NCBI GenBank assembly: GCA_016705005.1
Contig: JADIZB010000001.1
Location: 744,001-808,000, forward strand
DNA length: 64,000 nucleotides
Origin: Bacteroidales bacterium
GTDB taxonomy: Bacteria > Bacteroidota > Bacteroidia > Bacteroidales > Lentimicrobiaceae
Direction: 5' to 3'
How positions within the stretch are numbered: position 1 is the stretch's first letter; each line of letters starts with the position of its first letter. The notes beneath the pieces were generated by a model that was given only the letters and a program-made list of their open reading frames with translations, did no database searches and was not told the DNA's origin. The position numbers and the translations under genes were made by a program. Positions 51,784-62,139 of this stretch are shown here, piece by piece.

Positions 51784-53967
51784 CTATCTGACCTCCTTTT
51801 CAGAAAATCCGTTATCCAGAACAAAATCCATTTGTTTACGCTGTAAATCTACACGTTTCACTTTAATTCTCAAAGTCGCCCCCAGTTTGAATTCGCGTCC
51901 GGAGTGTTGTCCGATAACCCGGTAATTGTCATCGTCAAGGTAATAAAAGTCATCGTCAAGGTACTTAAGTGAGATCATACCTTCACATTTGCTTCCTTCA
52001 AGTTCAACAAATATACCCCATTTACTAACACCTGATATAAGTCCTGTAAAGGATTGGCCAATTTTATCCTGAAGAAATTCTGCCTGCTTATATTTTACAG
52101 AAGCCCGTTCTGCTTCAACAGCTTTCTTTTCCATGTCAGAACTGTGCTGGCAGTATTCCTCAAATTCATCCTTATTAACGGATGGCTTTCCCTCCATATA
52201 CCATTCAAGGAGCCGGTGCACCATCAGATCAGGATAACGGCGGATTGGTGAGGTGAAATGCGTATAATGCTGAAAAGCAAGGCCATAATGACCAATATTC
52301 ACAGTAGAATATACTGCTTTTGCCATGGTTCGAATTGCAATGGACTCAATCATATTTTCTTCACCCTTACCGGAGATTTGTTCAAAAAGCTGATTAAATG
52401 ATTTGGCCAGGCTTTTACGAGAACCAACACTCATTTTATATCCAAGTTTTGACAGAAATTCTGTGAATTTCAATAGTTTATCCGGATTAGGTTCATCATG
52501 AATACGGTAAACAAACGTTTTAGGTTTTTGCTCACCGGATTTTCTGCCAATCTTTTCTGCGACTTTCCGGTTGGCCAATAGCATAAAATCTTCAATCAGC
52601 ATGTTGGCTTCCTTCTGCTCCTTTATATATGTGTCAACAGGCTTTCCTTTTTCGTCAAGGATAAACTTAACCTCCTGACTGTGAAAAGCAATTGAACCCC
52701 TGCTGAATCTTTCTTCCCGGAGTTTCGTTGCCAGGCTATTCAGAATCAGCAATTCACTTTTAAAATCTCCTTCTGCCCCTTCAATAATTTCCTGAACTTC
52801 TTCATAATTGTATCTTCGGTTGCTTCTGATGATGGTTTTCCCATACCATTCATTACTGATCTTTGCTTTGTCGTCCATTAAAAAAACAGCTGAAAAACAA
52901 AGCTTGTCTTCATCGGGGCGCAGGGAGCAAACCATATTCGAAAGCTTCTCCGGCAGCATCGGAATGGTCCTGTCAACCAGGTAAACGGAGGTTCCCCGTT
53001 CATAGGCTTCATGATCAATGGCAGTATGGGGTCTTACATAATGCGAAACATCTGCGATATGTACGCCTACTTCCCATTCCCCATTGTCAAGCTTTTTCAG
53101 TGAAAGCGCATCGTCAAAATCCTTGGCATCCGGAGGATCAATTGTGCAAGTCCAAATATTCCTGAAATCTCTTCTCGAAGCAATCTCCCTTTCCGAAATT
53201 TCAACAGGCAGGTTTTCTGCTTCCTTCATGGTTTGATCATTGAACTGCAATGGAAAATCAAAAGTTGCCAGAATGGAATTCATCTCAACATCATTGTTGC
53301 CCGGATCACCCAATACCTGACTGATTTCTCCGAAAGGGTTTTTTGATTGCTCCGGCCAATCAGTAAGCCTGGCAATAGCTTTTTGCCCGTTTTTTGCCTT
53401 GTTGAGAGATTCCTTCGGGATAAAAATATCAACCGGAACACTGGTGTCATCAGGGACCAGAAAAGCAAATTTCCCTGTCAGCTGTACGGTGCCAACAAAG
53501 GTTGTTCTGGCTCTGACCAGAACTTCAACAATTTGACCTTCGGTCTTTCTGCCCCTGCGCATCGGGAAAAGATGAACCTTAACTTTGTCACCATTAAGCG
53601 CATGTCCGGCATTGTTTGCGGCAATAAAAACATCTTCATCCAGGTCCGGAACCGTCACATAGGCCTTCCCTGTTTGTTTCATATCCACAATCCCGATAAC
53701 ACTGGACTGCAGTATTTTATCGGCTAAAAGGTCCGGGTTATACTTGAACTTACCCCTGTTCAGCTCAAGGATAGTACCCTTTTTTGTCATCGATTCCAAC
53801 GCCTTATTAACCAGAGCTTTGCTGATGTTATCGGTAATCCCGAGGAGTTTTGACACCTGGCGGTAATTAAAAGCCTTGAAGGGATTGGCAATAAAAAAGG
53901 CTTCTATGAGATCAATCACCGGACCTGGAGAAGCCTGTGTATTTCTGGCTGGTTTTTTTCTTGCCAT
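51784..53967 (-). CDS. rnr: Ribonuclease R
   Basis: 727 residues, a processive 3'-5' exoribonuclease that degrades structured RNA. An N-terminal winged-helix region (NYRQVSKLLGITDNISKALV), cold-shock domains, the RNB catalytic domain with DPPDAKDFDDALSL and MVCSLRPDEDKLCFS, and a C-terminal S1 domain (QSFTGLISGVSKWGIFVELE) are seen in order. It is the first gene of the leftward run rnr-adh-49231. Confidence 0.95.
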   Translation of the reverse strand: MARKKPARNTQASPGPVIDLIEAFFIANPFKAFNYRQVSKLLGITDNISKALVNKALESMTKKGTILELNRGKFKYNPDLLADKILQSSVIGIVDMKQTGKAYVTVPDLDEDVFIAANNAGHALNGDKVKVHLFPMRRGRKTEGQIVEVLVRARTTFVGTVQLTGKFAFLVPDDTSVPVDIFIPKESLNKAKNGQKAIARLTDWPEQSKNPFGEISQVLGDPGNNDVEMNSILATFDFPLQFNDQTMKEAENLPVEISEREIASRRDFRNIWTCTIDPPDAKDFDDALSLKKLDNGEWEVGVHIADVSHYVRPHTAIDHEAYERGTSVYLVDRTIPMLPEKLSNMVCSLRPDEDKLCFSAVFLMDDKAKISNEWYGKTIIRSNRRYNYEEVQEIIEGAEGDFKSELLILNSLATKLREERFSRGSIAFHSQEVKFILDEKGKPVDTYIKEQKEANMLIEDFMLLANRKVAEKIGRKSGEQKPKTFVYRIHDEPNPDKLLKFTEFLSKLGYKMSVGSRKSLAKSFNQLFEQISGKGEENMIESIAIRTMAKAVYSTVNIGHYGLAFQHYTHFTSPIRRYPDLMVHRLLEWYMEGKPSVNKDEFEEYCQHSSDMEKKAVEAERASVKYKQAEFLQDKIGQSFTGLISGVSKWGIFVELEGSKCEGMISLKYLDDDFYYLDDDNYRVIGQHSGREFKLGATLRIKVKRVDLQRKQMDFVLDNGFSEKEVR

Positions 53968-54206
53968 GATTATTTATTTGTATTTGTAAAGGTAGTAAAA
54001 TACCGTGTCAGGTTAATAAATATACAGTTATAGGATCAATTACCTCTTAGCAAAAACAGGAAATAAATTAAATATATCCAATTGTGGGATTACTTTTTTG
54101 CAAATGCATGATAAACCTATGAATGCCCGGAAAACCTGTTCCGAAACTGAACTAATTTTCTAGCTGTAAAAGACGAGAGTAACTACTAAAATATACGGGG
54201 GTATAT

Positions 54207-54581
54207 ATGGACTCGGGTAAAAAAAGAATTCTTCTGGCTGAAGATAATGCAATCAATCAAAAGGTTGCGCTGCTGATGCTGAAAAAATACGATCAGAGCA
54301 TTGATATCGCTGATAACGGGCGGATTGCTGTCGAAAAATTTCTTCATCACGATTATGACCTGGTATTGATGGATCTCCATATGCCTGAACTTGATGGTTT
54401 TGAAGCAACCCTGCAGATCAGAGAAATTGAATTGTCTGAAAAACGGGAAAAGAAAGTTAAGATCTATGCTATGACAGCCAGTTCTATAACAGATGAGAGC
54501 GAAAGGTGCTATGCTGTTGGAATGGATGGTTACATCAGCAAACCATTTAAAGCAGAGGAAGTCATCAATGTTCTTTCCTGA
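54207..54581 (+). CDS. Free-standing receiver domain (CheY-like)
   Basis: 124 residues consisting only of a receiver: AEDNAINQKVALLML, the phospho-acceptor in LVLMDLHMPELDGFEA, the MTAS switch region and YISKPFKAEEV. The closest resemblance is to receivers of hybrid kinases rather than to DNA-binding regulators. No kinase or output domain is adjacent. Its 3' end overlaps that of the convergent ABC gene by 17 bp. Confidence 0.88.
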   Translation: MDSGKKRILLAEDNAINQKVALLMLKKYDQSIDIADNGRIAVEKFLHHDYDLVLMDLHMPELDGFEATLQIREIELSEKREKKVKIYAMTASSITDESERCYAVGMDGYISKPFKAEEVINVLS

Positions 54582-56310
54582 AATCGCCTCCCGGAATCGC
54601 AGCAATCAGATCACGGGTATATGATTCGGAAGGGGAATTATAGATTGAATCTGCATCCCCAAGTTCCACGATTTTTCCCATCCTCATTACCAGCATCCTG
54701 TCAGACATGAACCGGACAACGGACAAGTCATGGGAAATGAAGATATATGTAAACCCAAATGACTTTTTCAAATCATTAAGCAGGTTAAGAACCTGAGCCT
54801 GAACTGAAACATCCAGCGCTGAAACAGATTCATCACAAATTATAAACTCCGGTTCTAATGCCAGGGCCCTCGCAATACAAATCCGTTGCCTTTGCCCTCC
54901 TGAAAATTGATGGGGATAACGTTCAAAATGCTCAGGCTTCAAATTCACCCTCTGAAGCAAATCCATCACCTTTTCCTTCCGCTGTATATTCCCTGCGTAC
55001 ATGTTATGGGCTTGCATGGGCTCCATAATTGATTGTCCGGCCGTGCTTCTGGGATTCAATGACGAATAAGGGTCCTGGAAAATAATCTGTATGCGTTTAC
55101 GAAGAGCCCTCAGATCTTCTTTATTCAGGTGTATCAGGTCAATCCCGTTATATTCCAATTTCCCGGATGTTGGTTCAATCAATCGCAATATTGCTCTTCC
55201 CAAGGTTGTTTTACCACACCCTGATTCACCAACAAGCCCAAGAGTCTCCCCCTTGTACACGTTAAAACTAATATGATCGACTGCTTTAAAAAAATTCCTT
55301 TGCCGGTTGAATAGATACCTGGGTAACGGATAATAGACTGACAGGTTATTCACTTCAAGCAACGGCAATCCTGAATATAAATTTTTATGAAATACCCTCC
55401 GCTCTTCAAGGTTGACCTCTTCAAACAGACTTTGAATTTTAGCAGCAGCATCCTCAGAAGAATCGTCAAAATCATCTATAACAGGAAGCCTTCTGAGACG
55501 TTTATCAAGTGGAGGCCGACATGCAATCAGACCCCTAGTGTAAGGGTGTGCCGGATCACAGAAAATATCCCTGACCAACCCTTGTTCAACAATTTTCCCT
55601 TGCTTCATCACCAACACATAATCTGCTACCTCTGCAATCACCCCCAGATCATGGCTGATAAATATCAGGCTCATGCCGTATTTATCCCTGAGCGATCTGA
55701 GCAATGCCAGAATAGCTTTCTGTACTGTAACATCAAGTGCTGTAGTGGGTTCATCTGCAATCAGAATATCAGGCCTGCAGGATATAGCCATAGCAATCAT
55801 TACCCGTTGCTTCTGCCCTCCCGATAATTGATGTGGATAAGATCTATACACTCTCTCGGGATCAGGCAGCAACACTTCTTTGAACAAGGCTATTACATGT
55901 TGTTTTGCCTTCTTGTTATTGAATCCAAGGTGCAACTTTACAGCTTCCTTCAATTGCTTCCCGCATTTCATAACAGGATTCAGTGAAGTCATAGGCTCCT
56001 GAAAAATCATGGCAATCCGGCTTCCCCTGAGTTTTCTCATCAATGGCTCATCAATATCCGTGATACTGATTTCTTTCCCATCCTTCCCACAAAACAAAAT
56101 TCTTCCATTGTCAACACGGCTTCCCATTGCAGGAAGAAGACGAATTACTGAAAGTGAAGTAACCGATTTTCCTGATCCGCTTTCGCCAACGATTCCCAGC
56201 GATTGCCCTGGTGAAATGCTGAACGATACCTGATCTACAGCTTTGTGCCACCCACCCTCATCTCGAAATGAAACACTAAGGTTTTCGATTTTCAGAATGG
56301 GTTTCATCAT
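54565..56310 (-). CDS. Fused double-ATPase of a peptide/nickel ABC transporter (DppD-DppF-like)
   Basis: 581 residues. Two complete ABC domains in one chain. Domain 1 (about 5-275) has GESGSGKSVT, LSGGQKQRV and LIADEPTTALD; domain 2 (about 315-575) has GESGCGKTTLGRA, FSGGQRQRI and ICDESVSALD. The first is followed by the linker typical of oligopeptide transporters (RPPLDKRLRRLP). Membrane and binding subunits are not adjacent. It lies 36 bp downstream of rodA and may be part of the same transcript. Confidence 0.92.
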   Translation of the reverse strand: MMKPILKIENLSVSFRDEGGWHKAVDQVSFSISPGQSLGIVGESGSGKSVTSLSVIRLLPAMGSRVDNGRILFCGKDGKEISITDIDEPLMRKLRGSRIAMIFQEPMTSLNPVMKCGKQLKEAVKLHLGFNNKKAKQHVIALFKEVLLPDPERVYRSYPHQLSGGQKQRVMIAMAISCRPDILIADEPTTALDVTVQKAILALLRSLRDKYGMSLIFISHDLGVIAEVADYVLVMKQGKIVEQGLVRDIFCDPAHPYTRGLIACRPPLDKRLRRLPVIDDFDDSSEDAAAKIQSLFEEVNLEERRVFHKNLYSGLPLLEVNNLSVYYPLPRYLFNRQRNFFKAVDHISFNVYKGETLGLVGESGCGKTTLGRAILRLIEPTSGKLEYNGIDLIHLNKEDLRALRKRIQIIFQDPYSSLNPRSTAGQSIMEPMQAHNMYAGNIQRKEKVMDLLQRVNLKPEHFERYPHQFSGGQRQRICIARALALEPEFIICDESVSALDVSVQAQVLNLLNDLKKSFGFTYIFISHDLSVVRFMSDRMLVMRMGKIVELGDADSIYNSPSESYTRDLIAAIPGGDFRKEH

Positions 56311-56346
56311 TATTTTTAATGAGTTGGAAGGTGTTGGGTGTTGGTT

Positions 56347-57606
56347 TCAGAGTAATGCATTCCTGTTCGCGTCCTGCTTGATGAATATAAACAACAGGAT
56401 TGTAAACGCCCAGAGAGAAGATCCACCATAACTAAAGAACGGCAATGGAATACCTATTACCGGAACAAGTCCGATGGTCATACCAATGTTAATCATAAAA
56501 TGAAAGAACAGTACGGAGGCAACCCCATACCCATAAACCCTGCTGAATTCCGATCGCTGCCGTTCCGCAAGCATGATAATACGCACAAGCATGGCTAGGA
56601 ATAAGGAGATAACTACCAATGAACCAATAAATCCCCATTCTTCTCCAACAGTACAGAAAATAAAGTCAGTACTCTGCTCCGGAACAAAATTGTATTTTGT
56701 TTGTGTTCCGTTCAGAAAACCCTTTCCAAGAAAGCCGCCTGAACCTATGGCAATCTTTGATTGATTAACATTATAACCGGCCCCTTTCAGATCGAGTTCC
56801 TTTCCAAGAAGCACATTGATCCTTGTTTTCTGATGTTCACCAAGAAAGTTGGAAACACCATACTCAACAGAATAGGTAAATCCAATACCGAGGAGCAACA
56901 AAGCGATCAGATTAATAATGTTACGTCGGTTTCTCTTCATAAAGAAAAAGAGCACGGCGGCCATAACAATCAATAGAATCATTACATATATTGTTCCAAC
57001 CATCAGCGTACTTAATGCAACAACCACAACAAGTGCCCCCGCCAGTAAAAAGTTGCCAGAAAGCCCCATTCTGTATAAAACAAGGATGAAAGACCCATAA
57101 ACCAAAGCAGATCCCGTATCATTCTGAAGCAAAATCAACAATGCAGGAATACCCATAATAACAAGGGGTGTTACCCTGGTTCGAATGTCTTTGATATTAA
57201 TGTGTTGGGCATTGAAAAAACGGGCCAGGGCAAGGCCGGTAGCAAACTTTGCAAATTCAGCAGGCTGAATTCCAAATCCGCCAACACCAAACCACGATTT
57301 GGATCCAGAGATTTCAGCACCAATAGCCAAAACAACCACTAGTAGAAAAATGGTAAATCCGTATATTACATAGGCAAATGTGCTGAAAAACCTGGCATCT
57401 GTGAGTAAAATTACCAATCCCAGAAAAAGGGAGGAGGCAATCCAGATCATTTGCTTCCCATAGCTTTGGGAAATATCAATAATACTGTTATACTCTTCAT
57501 TGTATACAGCAGCATAGATATTCACCCAGCCAAGAAATACCATTACCAGGTATAGAATGATGAGTGTAAGGTCTACATTGCTGAATATATTTTTCCGTTC
57601 GCGCAC
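56347..57606 (-). CDS. rodA: Rod-shape-determining SEDS glycosyltransferase RodA
   Basis: 419 residues with about ten membrane helices. SEDS-family signatures are GIQPAEFAKFATGLALARF, VPEQSTDFIFCTVGEEWGF and PLPFFSYGGSSLWAF. It polymerises peptidoglycan glycan strands together with PBP2. It begins 3 bp after the mrdA stop, so the two are one unit. The usual upstream mreBCD genes are not in the window. Confidence 0.94.
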   Translation of the reverse strand: MRERKNIFSNVDLTLIILYLVMVFLGWVNIYAAVYNEEYNSIIDISQSYGKQMIWIASSLFLGLVILLTDARFFSTFAYVIYGFTIFLLVVVLAIGAEISGSKSWFGVGGFGIQPAEFAKFATGLALARFFNAQHINIKDIRTRVTPLVIMGIPALLILLQNDTGSALVYGSFILVLYRMGLSGNFLLAGALVVVVALSTLMVGTIYVMILLIVMAAVLFFFMKRNRRNIINLIALLLLGIGFTYSVEYGVSNFLGEHQKTRINVLLGKELDLKGAGYNVNQSKIAIGSGGFLGKGFLNGTQTKYNFVPEQSTDFIFCTVGEEWGFIGSLVVISLFLAMLVRIIMLAERQRSEFSRVYGYGVASVLFFHFMINIGMTIGLVPVIGIPLPFFSYGGSSLWAFTILLFIFIKQDANRNALL

Positions 57607-57609
57607 TTA

Positions 57610-59412
57610 TCAGTAGAGTTTGGTATTTAACATGTGCTCTTCAACATCGGGTCGCTTAATCTTTCCTGTAATATATTTCTCAATCATCAGTGATGCGACA
57701 GGCAATGCCCAGGTCGAACCAAAACCGGCATTTTCAATAATTACAGCTATGGCAATTTTAGGATTTTCGGCTGGAGCGAAAGCCATGAAAAGCGAGTGGT
57801 CTTCCCCATGAGGATTTTCTGCAGTACCTGTTTTCCCGCACATTGTAACACTATCAATCTGATACCAACGAGCCGTTCCGAGGGTTGCAACCTGTCTCAT
57901 ACCTTCAACTGCAACTTCAAAATGAACAGGATCAATGGATGAAACAATTCGTTTAAATTCGGCCGCCTTATTCCCTTTTTCTCCTGTGTATTTTACAACA
58001 TGGGGTACTATATAAGAACCACGATTGGCCATGGCAGCAGCATAGTTTGCCAACTGAAGAGGAGTGACAAGAATTTCACCCTGACCAATGGAAAGTGATC
58101 GAATGGTCATGGCATTCCAGTGACCTTTTCCGTAAATAGCATCATATTTCTCTGCTGACGGAATATTGCCCGAAAGCTCAAATTGCAAATCTGTCCCAAG
58201 CTTGTGGCCAAAACCAAGGCTCATAACCTGATTCCGCCACGATACATAATTATTACGGATACCGCCATGCTTACCATTCGAAATAATCGATCTGAACACC
58301 TGCCAGTGAAATGGGTTACATGACTGCTGGATGGCCACTTCAACATTTAATGGTGACTGGTGAGTATGGGTGCACCTGATAGGAGAAGAAGTCTTTCCCT
58401 GACAACTGTATCTTACACTTAGTGTGAGCAAACCTTCCTGCAAACCTATCAGGTCGTTTACCATTTTAAACGTTGATCCCGGCGGATAAGTACCTGCCAT
58501 CGCCCGGTTTATCAGTGGTTTTATGGGGTCTTCAGAGAGCAGCTTGTAATTTTTACTCCTTACACGACCGACCAACAGATTCGGATCATAGGCAGGGCTT
58601 GACAGGAAAGCAAGAATCTCACCAGTTGAAGGCTCAATGGCCACAACACTGCCCATTTTTCCCCTCATCAGCAATTCTCCGTATTCCTGCAGATCTGCAT
58701 CAATTGAAAGGTACAAATCCTGACCCATAATGGCTGCAGAATCAAATCTTCCATCCTGAAAACTTCCTACTTCCCGGTTATGAACATCTACCATTTTGAT
58801 CTTCATCCCCTTAATTCCCCGCAACATATTTTCGTACGACTTTTCAATCCCACTGATTCCTATGTAGTCACCTGATTTGTAGTAGGGATTTTTATCAATC
58901 AAACCCTGAGTAACTTCACCGACATAACCAAAAAGATGTGCACCGATTGGTTTCGGGTAATACCTCAATGTACGGGGCTGGACAAAGAAACCGGGAAACC
59001 GGTACATCTTCTCTTCAATATACCCATAGGTTTCCTTTGAAATCTGCTTTTCAAAAAGGCTTGGTTTATATCTTGAATATTTTACTGCCTTTTTCATCCT
59101 TTCAAGAAAACCTTCGTAGGTAATTTCGAGAAGCCTGCAGAATTCCACAGTATCAATCTCCTTAACCTGCAATGGCGTTACCATCAGATCATAAACAGCT
59201 TCATTGTATACGAGGAGTTTCCCGTTTCTGTCGTATATTAAACCACGGGCGGGATATTGGGTGACATAACGAAGAACATTATTGTTGGCGGAAAGGGCGT
59301 AGCTTTTGTCAATTACCTGGATATAAAACAGCCGTACAAGATAGATCAGTCCAATAACCAGAAAAATGGCTATAACAGTCTGTTTTCGTGAAGCTAAAGT
59401 TCTGTTCGCCAT
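57610..59412 (-). CDS. mrdA: Penicillin-binding protein 2
   Basis: 600 residues. An N-terminal membrane anchor (VIAIFLVIGLIYLVRLFYIQ), a dimerisation domain with RGLIYDRNGKLL, and a transpeptidase domain with the serine motif STFK (near 312), SCN (near 363) and KTGTAE (near 527). It crosslinks peptidoglycan in the elongation complex with RodA. Length is a little shorter than E. coli PBP2. The preceding 166-bp gap shows no strong promoter. Confidence 0.94.
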   Translation of the reverse strand: MANRTLASRKQTVIAIFLVIGLIYLVRLFYIQVIDKSYALSANNNVLRYVTQYPARGLIYDRNGKLLVYNEAVYDLMVTPLQVKEIDTVEFCRLLEITYEGFLERMKKAVKYSRYKPSLFEKQISKETYGYIEEKMYRFPGFFVQPRTLRYYPKPIGAHLFGYVGEVTQGLIDKNPYYKSGDYIGISGIEKSYENMLRGIKGMKIKMVDVHNREVGSFQDGRFDSAAIMGQDLYLSIDADLQEYGELLMRGKMGSVVAIEPSTGEILAFLSSPAYDPNLLVGRVRSKNYKLLSEDPIKPLINRAMAGTYPPGSTFKMVNDLIGLQEGLLTLSVRYSCQGKTSSPIRCTHTHQSPLNVEVAIQQSCNPFHWQVFRSIISNGKHGGIRNNYVSWRNQVMSLGFGHKLGTDLQFELSGNIPSAEKYDAIYGKGHWNAMTIRSLSIGQGEILVTPLQLANYAAAMANRGSYIVPHVVKYTGEKGNKAAEFKRIVSSIDPVHFEVAVEGMRQVATLGTARWYQIDSVTMCGKTGTAENPHGEDHSLFMAFAPAENPKIAIAVIIENAGFGSTWALPVASLMIEKYITGKIKRPDVEEHMLNTKLY

Positions 59413-59578
59413 TGGCTGCCTGTAATCTGATTCTTAATGCAAAATTACAGATTAACCGTGTTCGCTTAACAGCGAATATCAATAGCTGACAACAAAAAAC
59501 AGGAACATCAGAAAGAAGGTGTCCGTTGCAATGGATTTTAACAATAGAATGGCATGAAAAGGGACTGACGCATATGAA

Positions 59579-60298
59579 TCACACCCAACCTCTTAATTTA
59601 TAATATACGATTGCCAAATATTCCCTGACAACAATTACTTCATATTTAAGATGGTTCCAAAACTGATACCTGATCTGGAGGTTGCTTCCAATGGGCGGAA
59701 CCATTTTGTTTCCTTTAAGATCATGATCATCAAAAGACAGATTGGTTTCAAGAGATGTTTCAAATGCCGGAAATCCGCTGACATCTGTAAATCCACATTT
59801 CCTGAAACACAACACAGCACGTTTGATATGCTCTGGTGAAGTCACGATTGTTATAGGTCTTGTGTGTTTATCCGGCGAAAGCAGATTTGAGATTTCAAGT
59901 GCCTGTCCACGAGTATTTTTGCCTGTGTTGGCAAAGAGCATTTGTTGCTGTTTCAGCCCTCGCATAGCCAGTTCTGCAGCGATCCGACGAGGATCTCCAA
60001 GACTGTCTGATAAAATCCCCGGAACTGCGATGATTACCTGAGCATCAGGATACTCTGCGGCAAGCCTTGCTGTAAAATAGGCTCTGATAAGCCCATTTTC
60101 ACTTGGTATTCCGGCGCCGGCAAGCATAACGATTATTTCAGGTGAATTTTCAATTCTACTGCCGGTTGTTGCAAGAGAATAATAGGCGCGGAAAGGTAAA
60201 GTAGTTAATGCTAAAACACACAAAACAATGAAGATACTTCCACTTATCAAAACGAAAATCCTGACTAAATTTCCAATGATCCTTCTTTTTTTACTCAT
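59579..60298 (-). CDS. YdcF/SanA-like membrane protein (DUF218)
   Basis: 239 residues. An N-terminal membrane helix (IFVLISGSIFIVLCVLALTT) and a DUF218 domain with MLAGAGIPSENGLIRAYFTA, NTGKNTRGQALEI (the NTRENA-like position), and TSPEHIKRAVLCF. Relatives in E. coli (SanA, ElyC, YdcF) influence envelope polysaccharide metabolism; the reaction is not settled. It overlaps the VirK-like gene upstream by 8 nt. Confidence 0.82.
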   Translation of the reverse strand: MSKKRRIIGNLVRIFVLISGSIFIVLCVLALTTLPFRAYYSLATTGSRIENSPEIIVMLAGAGIPSENGLIRAYFTARLAAEYPDAQVIIAVPGILSDSLGDPRRIAAELAMRGLKQQQMLFANTGKNTRGQALEISNLLSPDKHTRPITIVTSPEHIKRAVLCFRKCGFTDVSGFPAFETSLETNLSFDDHDLKGNKMVPPIGSNLQIRYQFWNHLKYEVIVVREYLAIVYYKLRGWV

Positions 60299-60773
60299 TT
60301 ATGTACAGAAAAATTCCTCCATCATTCTTACTATCGTTGATCATCCCGAAAAAATTCTCATCCATTTGAACCTTAAAACTTTCAGGGTTGATGTATCTCG
60401 CTGTTATTTTCACTTTATTGTCAGCACTAATTCTAACCTTGACATAGTTATACACATAGTCCTCTCCTTTGGGATTCTGTATGAGTTTTGATTCAGATGC
60501 GACCAGGAACGCCTCCTTGTTCTTTATGCTGTTTGGTGCAAAGTATTCAAATACATCCAGTTTCATACCTCCGATGGCATCAGGTACTTTTTCCTGTTTC
60601 TCATTGTCGGAAATCAGTTCACACTTTGCGTAATAAAAAATCATGCTGACATGGTTTCCGCCCTTTATCGCAGTTAACAATTCTTCAAAATTATTAAGTT
60701 GCCGGGGTTGTGCTTGCAATCCGGTTATTCCAACCATGAAATTTAACAGGAAAACTGCTAAAGCGAGTTTCAT
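60291..60773 (-). CDS. VirK-family secreted protein
   Basis: 160 residues with a signal peptide ending GITGLQAQ. The mature part (FEELLTAIKGGNHVSMIFYY, DAIGGMKLDVFEYFAP, YVYNYVKVRI) matches the VirK protein family known from Agrobacterium and other bacteria, whose role is unclear. It lies 2 bp after the lipoprotein gene and overlaps the YdcF-like gene, so the three are one operon. The protein is probably periplasmic. Confidence 0.75.
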   Translation of the reverse strand: MKLALAVFLLNFMVGITGLQAQPRQLNNFEELLTAIKGGNHVSMIFYYAKCELISDNEKQEKVPDAIGGMKLDVFEYFAPNSIKNKEAFLVASESKLIQNPKGEDYVYNYVKVRISADNKVKITARYINPESFKVQMDENFFGMINDSKNDGGIFLYINE

Positions 60774-60775
60774 AA

Positions 60776-61306
60776 TTATTGCTTTTTAATGATTATCGGA
60801 GGGGTCTGAAAAGTGTTGCTCCTGTTGAGTGCTCTATCTTTAATGTATACTTCAAACATGATTGTGTCAAAAGATGAAAGCGGATTATTAACGAAAAGAG
60901 TATCTTCAATTTCACCACTGATGGCCTTGTTCTTTCCGGCCGGGGTCAGATCCGGAATCCTTCCGTTGAAGGTTGCCGTATCATAAACAATGGTTGAATC
61001 GTTGATATAATTAGGTGTAATTAGAAACACCTCCTTAAACTCACCATTCTGTTTTTCAAAATACCTGATAAAAAGATTATAATCATAAGGGGGCAGGGTA
61101 TCATTATCAAATAATCCAATATTCCCGTCTCCATCGGCAAAGGAAAACCTCAGAACCCCCCGTTGATCTATACCTTCATTATCCTTGAGAAGTGTGAAAT
61201 CCATAAATTCAACTGTCGGCTCGGATGGATAATCCTCATACTTTTTACAGGAGTTGAAGACAAACAGAAGAATAAGACTAATCAGAGCAATTGGTTTCAG
61301 TTTCAT
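60776..61306 (-). CDS. Hypothetical lipoprotein
   Basis: 176 residues from ATG 61306, chosen because MKLKPIALISLILLFVFNSC is a lipoprotein signal with the cysteine at about residue 20. An upstream in-frame ATG at 61372 would add an unrelated stretch and hide the signal. The mature part has a beta-rich segment (GVLRFSFADGDGNIGLFDND) seen in many Bacteroidota surface lipoproteins. Function unknown. First gene of a three-gene leftward operon. Confidence 0.7.
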   Translation of the reverse strand: MKLKPIALISLILLFVFNSCKKYEDYPSEPTVEFMDFTLLKDNEGIDQRGVLRFSFADGDGNIGLFDNDTLPPYDYNLFIRYFEKQNGEFKEVFLITPNYINDSTIVYDTATFNGRIPDLTPAGKNKAISGEIEDTLFVNNPLSSFDTIMFEVYIKDRALNRSNTFQTPPIIIKKQ

Positions 61307-61390
61307 CCTGAAATGATATATGGAAAATAACGCGCAAAACCTGTGCCGTATTATTTGGAAATCAGATTTCATTTAACTGGTAATGCAAAA

Positions 61391-62071
61391 CTAATCTTTT
61401 GAGAACAAATCCTGCCCCAAAAGAGGTCTGATCAGCTCCGGGCCCTCGGTTTTGACAGAATTGACCAGAGCGCTGACTTTGTATACCTTCATCCTGCTCT
61501 CAGCAATTGGCTTCAGCATTTCCTGGAGATTTACCTCATTGTCCCCATTCAGCCATTCATCGTACATCTCATTGTCCAATATTACCGGCATGCGGTTATG
61601 GACAGGTTCCATCAGATCGTTCGGGACCGTAGTTATGATAGCAAAAGACCGGATAATTTTACCCGGTTCATGTGTCCATTCATCCCATAATCCGGCCATG
61701 GCAAAAGGAGATTCATCTGACATGACAAATCTGTATGGTTGCTTGCTTCCGGTTCGGCTCCATTCGAAAAATCCATCAGCAGGCACAAGACATCTTCGTT
61801 TCCTGAATGCCTGTCTGAACATAGGCTTTTCATCAAGACTTTCAGCCCTGGCATTGATTACCGGGGTTGAGACAGGCACCACCTTTGACCAGAAAGGAAT
61901 TAGTCCCCATCTGAAATACTGAAGACTACGGGGCTGCCTGGATGTAATTACCGCCAGATTCTGTGTTGGTGCTCCGTTATAGCGAGGCTTGTAGGGTTCA
62001 GCCCCTCCGGCCAGTCTGAAAAATTCGTTCAGTTGATGTTCTTCTGTCGTAAGTGAAAATCGGCCACACAT
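61391..62071 (-). CDS. SOS-response-associated peptidase (SRAP/YedK, HMCES family)
   Basis: 226 residues. The catalytic Cys2 is in MCGRFSLTT, the conserved INARAES asparagine, FFEWSR glutamate and VHNRMPVIL histidine follow. The family shields abasic sites in single-stranded DNA by forming a DNA-protein crosslink through Cys2. The start is fixed by the requirement that Cys be residue 2. It is 84 bp upstream of the lipoprotein operon. Confidence 0.93.
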   Translation of the reverse strand: MCGRFSLTTEEHQLNEFFRLAGGAEPYKPRYNGAPTQNLAVITSRQPRSLQYFRWGLIPFWSKVVPVSTPVINARAESLDEKPMFRQAFRKRRCLVPADGFFEWSRTGSKQPYRFVMSDESPFAMAGLWDEWTHEPGKIIRSFAIITTVPNDLMEPVHNRMPVILDNEMYDEWLNGDNEVNLQEMLKPIAESRMKVYKVSALVNSVKTEGPELIRPLLGQDLFSKD

Positions 62072-62139
62072 GATTTCTGAATATGTGATAAAATTAATAC
62101 TTTTTTACCGCAGGGTTCGATTCAACCCACTAATTTCAG

